Shown: piece after piece, positions 37,001 through 38,610 of the stretch
Position numbering within the stretch: position 1 is the stretch's first letter
How the letters are laid out: each line of letters begins with the position of its first letter
Source: CAYZXT01 sp964482515
Lineage (GTDB): Bacteria > Elusimicrobiota > Elusimicrobia > FEN-1173
Assembly: GCA_964482515.1 (NCBI GenBank)
Contig: CAYZXT010000023.1
Location: 1-38,610 of the forward strand
Direction: 5' to 3'
DNA: 38,610 nt
Made by a program: the position numbers and the translations under genes
The notes under the pieces: model-generated
What the model was told of the DNA's origin: nothing
Seen by the model: the letters and a program-made list of their open reading frames with translations, nothing else
Databases searched by the model: none

Positions 37001-38610
37001 GCACCACCACCCAAACCCAACACGGCCAGTTCAGCAATGGGTTCTATAACACCACCTCCGTCACGCTCCACAACGCGGACGGCACCACCGTGGACGTCAG
37101 CCAGACCGGCACCATCACCACGTCCCAGGTGATCGCCGGGGACACGTTCATGAACGTCTACAACGTCGCGACGAAGACATCATCCGTTTACCTCCGCTTG
37201 AACGACGGCACCTGGGTCTCTCCCACCGAAGTGCAGGTGGGCGAGTCTAACAACTTCGAAGCGGCCGCCAGCGTCTTCACCGCCGCCTTGGGCGAAAGCG
37301 GCAATATTTTCAGCGCCATCGCCTCCACACTTACGTTCCTGGGCAACGCGGCGAAGAACAACGTTCAGATCGATGCCAAGGTCACCGTCCTGGTCAACCA
37401 TTCCGACGGCACTCAGACCACCGGGATGATCACCTACGGCCATGGTCAAGTGACCGTTTTGGGGAACAACAACGGGGCCTATTTCAGCGATTTCGGGATT
37501 TCCTTTTCGGTTTCAGAGGGGCGCTTGACCTTCAGCGGCGTCCAACTGGGTTCGGCCGCGACGGCCGACACCATCGGCTTCATTCAATCCATTTCCAGTA
37601 TTTCAAGTTCTGTCTTCACGCCGGAGGTGAAGGCCACCCTGACGCAGGTGCAGGCCGCGATATCGAACGGCGGCATGACCAACGTCCTGAGCACGGCCAT
37701 GGGGGGCAATTCGAGTTTTAATTCTTACGCGGAAGGGGCACGGCTCGTCATCAGCGGTGGCAGCGTCAGCCTGGTGAGATACAACGAGGCCAACCAAGTG
37801 ATCACCGCCGTATCCCTGGGAACCGATAAGGACCGCAATTTGATCGCCGTGAACTTCACAAAAAACGGCGAGGTGACCGCGGAAGACCGGGCGTTCTTCG
37901 GCGCCATGGTCGATAACCTGGTCGTAAAGGGCGCCATCAAGGACGGCGCCAACGCCCTCATGACCGCCGAGATGGCCGAAACCTTGAAAACGACCATGGC
38001 CGACGCCGATAGGGATTTCAGCGGCATCTACGTGGACGAGGGCCAGATCAAAATGTCCTTTGTGGATAAGAACGGCCTCGGCGTTACCCTTGGGTTCGCC
38101 CAGCAGCGCCGGGGCGGGGTCGTGGGGGCCATCTTCGCGTTGATGGGGGTCAACAATCCCGTTGTCGGCGGAGTGGAACTGCGAACCGAACTGCGTGGAG
38201 ACGCCGCCGAGGGAGGCGGCGTCACGGCCCTGCATCAGGGCGGCCTGCTGAACGGGCAGGCGATCTCGGCGGAACAGACGGCCGGCTTGAACGCGGAATT
38301 GGCCAGCAAAGGCCTTGTCATCGGATTGGCCAACCTGCAGTGGTCCGGTTTTGGGCTGGAACGGCAATTGCGGGTGCTCGGCACCAATAGCGTGACCGGC
38401 GAAACCTGGTTGGTGGGCGTCGACCTCCAGGGCCGGACGCAATCCCGGGTGGGGATGGACAAGGACGGACGCCTGATCGCGCAGGGCGAAAGGTACGACG
38501 CTCAGCTCGGCGACATGGTGGCCGATTTCGGCAAACTGGGTGGGGAATACATCAACGCGGCCGACGCCGTCGCGCTCAACGCTTTGGTCAGCACCATCGG
38601 GTTACAAATC
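19084..38610 (+). CDS. Giant secreted YD/RHS-like repeat protein, 3'-truncated by the window edge (at least 6,509 codons)
   Basis: One frame stays open from 19084 to the last base with no stop; the C-terminus lies outside. Residues 1-62 form an extended export signal: a charged stretch, then a hydrophobic core (VLCLTVAGITF) and a likely cut after Val-Cys-Ala at 60-62. Then come a polar Gln/Asn-rich spacer (to about 200), YD-like repeats (about 316-1340), a non-repeat island (about 1460-2180), an array of long modules (about 2220-5650) and a Gly/Ala-rich, non-repeat end. It is rich in Thr, Ser, Asp, Val and Gly; I saw a single cysteine in the mature part (Cys5372). Codon use matches the neighbours, so recent transfer is not indicated. 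GAGG at 19078-19081 best fits the second ATG (19087); ATG 19159 is an alternative. Such size and composition fit a giant adhesin, stalk or contact-dependent surface protein. No catalytic domain is recognised, and function is unknown. Confidence 0.9.
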   Translation, partial: MMNESIIAHRLFRVRKTLRRVFLRPMPYTPPLHAYTPSAAALKRVLCLTVAGITFHSQVVCAGTGSLPQLPFEMPWQKNSLIERLKSWTNENSDILTYVFHASEWEDRNRVLNPGSSADSITRQEERQKARMDIQQQNKINQGFQLPTVENQPGQQSSQENLSDLKDMNELLPGDGISAEIQAEIAAARSKMKNLMGAGAEFKYQPSKNFDGTLKMTYFINSKTSRVMNQRSQDAHGHTLIKNITKMEYNQSGLMVASEDDSTNNVGLTTKTRHEYKYHEGAKFYDPETQKVQELKEITTTPTGIQTTLERKNMEYDAKGNLTSFTEKATDEKGRSTTRTWWGATYDDNKNLLSYKQLSSSEGMDTFVDWKGAKYEQNPNWKGKPMGSTDENSPDTMGRPRWLLTSYTQDIRQGDGSTQKEVWSGMAYNEFGNLTAYNKEATDFQGYKTNLTWKANYDQFDHVIGYNQVASDSFGHVQTTELTDMVYEGEDLISQKETLTENGETQVRVTSGMKYDDRKNLVKSFEQLTDSLGRITTKSWESDASKDGMGYVNGRLQGYHQVVTYGDLTVDQTVTGITYNAVGKQSGSVQLDHTFGKLPNGDAVDTMTRIVVRRDSEHVQESEAVLDAGMNISMKIRLIDSFEETKTTHGVDTKSLDVVRDLVEVTKRDGITIKGDYHETRTTSDPTGQILKNTVETWRQAGVIDGFGRALNYAEETVQNFKPESRTRREVSQMSYDVNGNNIASHEVTTDALGAVTTMDRQNMQYDIMGRLMKYDMTTHMEADGISRVSIVTRDQIQYNGLGDVASYHEVTTRSDNSLTEDVTWFGDYNTVGQVASSEQTTHRFGQDGDNFYDVTDVTNTYGMTYNLEGDMQGYTEEMLSSATPDKLTITVMENAQYDPYGHMSGFTQTRHDVTASAVSHDAAGRFVINGSAELNAVSYTTRSGATFNAAGMVTGYTDTITENGYTTVNTASNIRYDSLGRMTETHTTSHKTGDEFRTVYTMDGRDLSSWELAALTSDGQTLAGLIESGVVAEARRKTAVDEWSSSSRSDITYDKFGLMTDYTDTILNPDGTTTVNRTSETKYDSLGHALSYVSDVNQSGSVSQLAFRLNGADVSSEVLNGILVETGLSMWELMAGRDARYNLQVTESPNAEYLEKTSRSARTSIVYNGYGQMTSYHDSTSDVEYGIVSQETDVDMTYASNGSVAEQTSLSMTVTDTGAVTHSQSVMTFRYGANGQLLGATSEGTSTSYDAPVWTDRDMDGIVDEEVASDPVTSSSRQEFGVFNGQTQLVSGLSTSNSTGLDGTTTVSVTNTFYIYGANGRLLGATSQGTSTSEDVFGFSVTQSKSSQLMISIQGELRAVTSVSNSHVSSLDGSSSDNITTVNYSYNNRGIGTFGIGIGHSVSDDAFGTVTTDNSIQVYSFIGGQFRMVNSQSTSDSTDVFAGEGGDGTVSDANEGGAAAGETDALETTGNALLDSLLGALGNMPFIVDFSVFKQMFDILQSTLNFSLTEFLASVFTPESSSNPYENALQGALNQLAQEGLAMDIKSVQLISGTPSDSAIVDTKSFITWSADGVVLIHEDVLKEWAAQGLDLKDALYLTLKHENHEYAGYLQEKALGHEITWDNLKKYSDEAVALGYMVQGVHENWSTVPEHAIASSSEFGTMNLTNLVNQAISALQVSLGSTNVSSQSLIAMDPYWNQVTANFIPPGTLKDGKDYDSFAIWTSNDGKDMWIVYREDRDENTEDDVHDWQPTTYIHMVKGDDGKMLYRTTYNLGSSQDSGTSKTVEWKNPNDSSAFARYTEAIDKDGNKSRSLMAKVGEGANRIVGQSTWYDGRRLIGLQPGAGSPPEESDKIYDNIMSASTMYRYGDSRVVKDTATVNKATNYVTFGSMEKNLQTGALKGVITGEINVSSDPENPQYVRDAVKYIDNNGRYTYKNTGGNTWEFVSAQDAEGDDIPGYNPSSHMPSGSATNFTISGVSVTRNGGTVTITGVNSSGVPATSGFASSSLFGSVSWEGVVKSAASSTGSLTSVMSSLYTSIKKSLTPEPAPAPAVSPQPSQTPSSTVPAASPTSSALDYLTQTYNSFVNQIGAGAPSSQEMDAALIAGLAQSGVQAPESLGLTSDGLSQILNVSGDVIDVRMTASGQISFSMATDEGGKVTGSIAVPTNPKPASARIEANELGYAGATNRQTITVTYSYDDKGRLVGAQGTGSSISNDGFGNLTTSQMEQKFVIIGGQAKIREAITASHSVNVDGSESWTDGTHGSEASRVVYSYDTNTGLLTQGPDQAAKGSSLSFSVDAFGSTSLSRTAQTFTALNNQAKITHVVSSSYSEGVDGNTTYSGWRDDSGKLLGRSSEIVYHYNSLGLLQTGAGQAAHGSGATYSVDNFGNVTTSETEQSFTAVRNQAKLDSVTTSSASRMVDGAQSVTDPYTIHYEYDSRGIMKEATLLRQERDLLGVLVREVIPSMSLSAIHSTTTDAFGNVTENWSHQDFEIVAGQARMSSVTSWSEARSMDGSSTVTKPSITNYFNYHDTVENRAERRVGLLRDARQANPSYSITTDYFGNETQSWSQSEFTVIAGQAKAVKTTSWSESRSTDGSVSVTKPYTISYRFAELDEANKASRRVGEMLGASLEGQIESQTRDAFDNITLSHSKQTFVIIAGQSKLESVTSWSESENTDGSVTVTDPYTTVYRYAGDTPQNRLDGRVGEMESAVVQGVINSHTTDYFGNKTESHSEQTFMIIGGQAKLASVVSWSESESTDGSVSITDRNTTTYDYYRPHEATDERGNHRLGLMKSAQMSGPTHTSITDAWGNTTDSYSEQTFVIIAGQAKLDTSASWSRSVSTDGSVTVTDPYTVKYTYNQDTEDNRARNIVGHLSQAEIVSKDVESPEGLPAGFKIKSSTVDMWGNINISLSNQTFNVIANQAKVEIVTSASRSDSNDGSVTITSPYDVRNVYAQDTAKNREKGVVGHQIDAVFLGSPVRPADDLAKTVAIKPDYDGEMHSVTTDAFGNVTKTDTFQKFVIIAGQAKMDYVTTRSESRSMDGTVTVTDPYTMKYYYKQDTPANRANGEVGHLESAMLAAQTFIGKILPAVGRDILPDNIVWRPGRMHSVSTDSFGNVTDSWSTQEYVVIANQAKIKTVTNSSRSVSTDGSVTVTDPYTVSYSYNPDDDAHRAAKDVGSLTGTVLLGTLLGGADKKLLARGEYDGQVHSTTTDYFGSVTRSLSRQTFTTIAGQSKMSSVTTTSTTQSIDGSVSVTDPYTVDYQYNEYSDYNRDNKTVGLLASAALQGEIHSATTDSFGNKTDSWAKQTFIVIAGQAKMSAVTSRSHSDSIDGTVSDTDPYTISYTYYEDTPENREKELVGKLIAAELNGSIHTLTTDPYGNETNTYSTQKFITIAGQAKMSSVTTSSRTDSTDGSVSITDPYTVTYSYNADTDKHREAGLVGHLNASEMTAIGPDGKQPYGVHTRATDAFGSVTDSWSMQTFVVVAGVAKMSSVTSWSHSVSADGTVSDTEAYTIEYYYNGENGDWKKYINSQDMTKSTVGHLSGVSPSVTVVSHTVDGFGNVTDSVTVQHFAVHVPTGQAKMMRTTSSSVTLGVDGSRTVNDPYTTIYTYDDAGRLISVGLQKSLTRTERAVIRQGDLPGILGVRGEVRSFEVKDGRIVFSMALSDGKTMEGSIGFSPRIGYADGTSSEGLDIRTTVKDAQGTTTREWDLVYHFDSSDKLTSVTGKDNTETVDSLGQTTRSWSQQDFLYSDGKLSGGTVRLASAQTSTDGATTITDPMLFKYSYAEKGRPAVELVKNYRAPSGVYYAIHSTTVDAFGNVSESWTNQTFTVIAGQAKMVSSTTESKSLSVDGSTTVTDAYTTSYTYNGDTVENRKAKVVGHLTKAEITSSLVQRFKDFSGGLVSGHYPIRSMTTDAFGNVTTSLSAQTFEIVNNQAKLSTVTTTSRTENTDSSVTVTSPYTTSYTYEKEKPGQIGWLTGAEITSGLVRGFTGFDGRRVREGYNIQSVTVDAWGGQTTALSRQQFIIVGNQAKLDRVTTASHTSGVDGTVTVTDPYTTKYEYSNDKVNHTVGHLLSATIEGNTKWPIRSETRDAFGTVTNSYSHQEFRVIGNVAKMVSSTTKSDSTSTDGSKTETFPYTTIYSYYEDDDAGVNRGLRRVGLMYAADLQRPSFSVIQTFIASDEPRIGKFSYPIHSVTTDAFGTETHSWSDQTFIVIAGQAKMSTSTTASRSTSVDGSVTVTDAYTTNYEYVLDEDASRRKKNVGWLSHAFIGGDFPRRDFVPMPGVVDSDLDSLSKTVIRRAPYYPIHSRTTDAFGTVTDSWSNQTFTVIANQAKLETVTSTSRTASIDGTVTTTDAYTTTYTYERNVPGQIGWLKRAAITSSAWPNFKDQDGYVVEGSYPIRSVTVDVWGNTTTSYSSQTFEIINNQAKMTSVTTTSRSVSVDGSVTVTYPYTTNYNYEKNIDGQIGWLLSASISSGNLGKFKDQNNNTVSGDYQIRSLTVDAFGNRTVSLSSQTFEIINNQAKLTSVTSASRSDSIDGSVSVTYPYTMTYTYEREKIGEIGWLRTARVSSTLTPDQQAGISAPLVGPAYQIYTYTTDAFGNKTMSYSHQEFRVINNNAKMVSVTSASRTEGADGTVTDTFPYTMLYRYIEDTPENRAAGKRIGELVAAWVVPYGSRVLPRFMADTVDAVSAFLGFSTYPIHSETTDAFGNFTTSDSSQTFIVIAGQAKLSTVTSKSESVSVDGSKTLTKPYTIQYFYNAHNDLNVTNKVVGLMSSAVLLGTLTNGVYDGTIHSFMVDAFRNETTSGSKQTFIIIAGQAKLDTVTSWSHTDSIDGSVTDTQPYTIKYTYNQNTTYHQFTKTVGHLVGAQLLGTQTWVPGKIQPRPIPRPMPYPVPDNKKRPLPYPSDPKRRPMPDYPSNGGPIYFATDRISSNGDQIISASSNKGANRESVGSMPWEKVPGADNDRGIVTRPDPIWPGPIKPGPIRPDPIIIDPIRGYYTYDGQIRSTTRDSFGNVTESYSTQAFAIVNGQAKMSSVTSWSTTTGVDGAVTKTDPYTVAYSYDKLGFLTAANLVGKIHSVTTDTWFGTTTDSWTTQTFVIIANQAKLQSAVTWSKTVSLDGTITVTDPQTTVYRYEGEGLSAQEIKAMAAKVLANGQTLKIGALKSAELLGPVHSVTTDPFTQTTTESWTTQTFVIIGNQARVSQTNTHSVSKSVDGSVTVTDSVVNFKYHGETDEDIRLKRVGHYESATGSGHSVTTAVLFDTNQGYVTKRSETYFTQTYVIRANKPVISSQSSVTIDGDLLKNPEIRAILESGNYDQDALRAIVSRYKDAKDPNGISRPSNDHMYVSGSVVKDNNGIWDETVPGNWVKRSNCIEGSISFSKVDYVVDKVGHQVGATGSGWSMSLSKVYSDPTNDGGKGGWSQKISYSSFTQTYTLKMGKVLLASQTTTTDTRSPYATPNPDGSFSVQVLTVTYTYDAVGHLTGAKGTGTTYSDDRAAYKATDKDAPKGGVTTGTITQTYVIINGQAKLKTSTSKSHTNGADGSTSSSTMTTTYKYDAQGRLTGATGSGTSKSKEPGENETNSTITQTYKIFEGQALLATSTTRGDGSTVTVTYKYDSAGHLIGAHGSGTIPHGTIQQWYIIINGEAKISKTKTHAEDSGTDVSEGTSNWSYETQYTDPKTGVVYTTVVSGTTHWRVETAWSWSYDKTENYSYDENGRLIGYSEKEDKSSNSHVVSSSSSTTMVAHTTSSDGKTNYYVVNGALQAGGTYNGTVITPKVAANINAGAAAAGGWVAGGSIGLGTGGFTAQVQIYSVQLAPGGAIPEGAEVIGGLTVGGGAISQSSLNALSAFGELMRTAPNIPANAMAGFQASFNRAGQSLMNSGVIKGASIQVGGVVPVSPTALVPDGYTPEMGYVTTSLSLDSNGASVIQSYSLDAKGDQVMLSIATYKNGATVKTAYEGTYIKDKNDNWKFVGTTTQTQHGQFSNGFYNTTSVTLHNADGTTVDVSQTGTITTSQVIAGDTFMNVYNVATKTSSVYLRLNDGTWVSPTEVQVGESNNFEAAASVFTAALGESGNIFSAIASTLTFLGNAAKNNVQIDAKVTVLVNHSDGTQTTGMITYGHGQVTVLGNNNGAYFSDFGISFSVSEGRLTFSGVQLGSAATADTIGFIQSISSISSSVFTPEVKATLTQVQAAISNGGMTNVLSTAMGGNSSFNSYAEGARLVISGGSVSLVRYNEANQVITAVSLGTDKDRNLIAVNFTKNGEVTAEDRAFFGAMVDNLVVKGAIKDGANALMTAEMAETLKTTMADADRDFSGIYVDEGQIKMSFVDKNGLGVTLGFAQQRRGGVVGAIFALMGVNNPVVGGVELRTELRGDAAEGGGVTALHQGGLLNGQAISAEQTAGLNAELASKGLVIGLANLQWSGFGLERQLRVLGTNSVTGETWLVGVDLQGRTQSRVGMDKDGRLIAQGERYDAQLGDMVADFGKLGGEYINAADAVALNALVSTIGLQI
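19101..19149 (+). promoter_or_regulatory. Two tandem hairpins at the 5' end of the giant gene
   Basis: Hairpin 1: AATAGC (19101-19106) with GCTATT (19113-19118). Hairpin 2: AAAGACCC (19128-19135) with GGGTCTTT (19142-19149), extendable outward by G-C, A-T and G-U pairs to about 11 bp. They lie after ATG 19084 but before the in-frame ATG 19159. If the true start is 19159 they form a structured leader with an attenuator-like stem; if it is 19084/19087 they are inside the coding sequence. Structure seen, role inferred. Confidence 0.5.
20029..23100 (+). repeat. N-terminal YD/RHS-like degenerate repeats in the giant protein
   Basis: Short repeats of the pattern Y-[D/N]-x-x-G-x-[L/M]-x-x-[Y/F], as in RHS/YD proteins, recur about every 30-110 residues. 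Examples and approximate starts: YDAKGNLTSF 20029, YNEFGNLTAY 20365, YDIMGRLMKY 21379, YDPYGHMSGF 21775, YDSLGRMTET 22012, YDKFGLMTDY 22243, YDSLGHALSY 22333, YNGYGQMTSY 22585. The last two, near 22771 and 23026, carry G-A-N-G-[Q/R]-L-L-G-A-T-S and lead into the style of the later array. RHS/YD repeats typically build beta-sheet shells or fibres. This assignment rests on motif resemblance. Confidence 0.65.
23440..25600 (+). other. Non-repeat island within the giant protein (residues about 1453-2173)
   Basis: The repeat pattern stops here. The island opens with a Gly/Glu/Ala-rich acidic stretch, then hydrophobic, partly helical sequence (ALLDSLLGALGNMPFIVDF). An alpha-helical patch with several His and Glu follows: LIHEDVL, LKHENHEYAG (His1603, Glu1604, His1606) and ALGHEIT. 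Mixed sequence rich in Trp/Tyr comes next. A Pro/Ser-rich linker (PEPAPAPAVSPQPSQTP, near 25220-25265) ends it before repeats resume. The His-rich patch recalls zinc peptidase helices but lacks a correct HExxH, so no enzyme is claimed. It may be a folded domain inserted between two repeat blocks. Confidence 0.5.
32068..32926 (+). repeat. Closely related sub-block of modules with the GQIGWL signature
   Basis: Neighbouring modules anchored at 32068, 32353 and 32638 share QIGWL or EIGWL in place of the usual VGHL, NNQAK or ANQAK, and YPYT or DAYT in place of DPYT. Spacing is exactly 285 nt (95 residues). The module at 30877 has the same signature (GQIGWLTGAEITSG). Codons for identical peptides differ between copies (e.g. 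the FEIINNQAK codons near 32340 and 32625), so the copies are related by old tandem duplication kept by selection on the protein. Confidence 0.7.
33700..34059 (+). repeat. Proline-rich insertion with a 4 x 15-nt tandem repeat
   Basis: Between anchors 33526 and 34165 (639 nt instead of 246-340) the protein carries PRPIPRPMPYPVP, then KRRPMPDYPS. A Ser/Asn-rich stretch follows, then four tandem pentapeptides PDPIW-PGPIK-PGPIR-PDPII encoded by four 15-nt units at 33991, 34006, 34021 and 34036. Proline-rich segments of this type are rigid or wall-spanning spacers in other surface proteins (inference). Confidence 0.8.
36340..38610 (+). other. Non-repeat C-terminal region of the giant protein (visible part)
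   Basis: After the last degenerate module the sequence changes. It has a Gly/Ala-rich low-charge stretch (AANINAGAAAAGGWVAGGSI, about 36409-36468) and repeated G-G-x-x-V/I segments. Long beta-rich, Asn/Thr/Ser-rich sequence follows, with weak self-similarity such as SSVFTPEVKATL echoing ASVFTPESSS in the island near 23620. Asp-rich patches (DADRDFSGIYVDEG near 38000) occur late. The Gly/Ala stretch could be a hairpin, a membrane-inserting segment or a flexible joint. No sorting domain, transmembrane anchor or toxin domain is seen before the window ends; the frame remains open. Confidence 0.5.

Overview
The window reads as chromosomal DNA of a Gram-negative, respiring bacterium. The genes encode complex I subunits, a quinone side-chain prenyltransferase, an outer-membrane barrel protein of the PorV/UPF0164 type, a TolC-like protein and two RND permeases. 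Coding sequence is GC-rich with mostly G/C third positions. The mix of PorV-like barrel plus TPR tail, an FlgD-Ig/sorting-domain-like small protein and a giant secreted repeat protein suggests a candidate phylum such as Omnitrophota or Elusimicrobiota. That placement is inference; no rRNA or marker gene is present.

Layout, left to right. (1) 1-3960: 3' end of nuoL, then nuoM and nuoN, the distal end of a complex I operon. (2) 3961-5050: two hairpins, then a long-chain polyprenyl diphosphate synthase, probably for the quinone used by complex I. A strong terminator follows. (3) 5201-7766: a small exported FlgD-Ig-like protein and a PorV-like barrel with a C-terminal TPR array, closed by a second terminator. 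(4) 7784-18242: a likely operon of an 18-codon leader ORF, a stand-alone receiver, an exported TPR protein, a TolC-like protein with an AMIN-like N-terminus, and two consecutive RND permeases. No adaptor (membrane-fusion) gene is present. (5) 18199-18671: a small minus-strand putative lipoprotein with its own promoter; its terminator lies inside the end of the second RND gene. (6) 18672-19083: about 410 bases with no supported gene. (7) 19084-38610: one uninterrupted reading frame of 6,509 codons that runs off the right edge.

The giant ORF is the striking object. It has a signal peptide and I saw only one cysteine in the mature part. YD/RHS-like repeats occupy about 20.0-23.1 kb, a non-repeat island about 23.4-25.6 kb, and at least 30 longer modules about 25.7-36.05 kb. 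In the long array the anchor motif [G/N]-Q-A-K recurs many times at exactly 246 nt (82 residues), with longer spacings where variable inserts sit at one fixed point of the module. A proline-rich insertion with a 4 x 15-nt tandem repeat interrupts the array, and a different Gly/Ala-rich region follows it. The likely reading is a giant secreted or cell-surface fibre; its C-terminal effector or anchor is not in view.

The export-related genes (PorV-like, sorting-domain-like, TolC/RND, TPR) lie directly upstream of the giant gene and could serve its export or envelope assembly. That link rests on proximity only.
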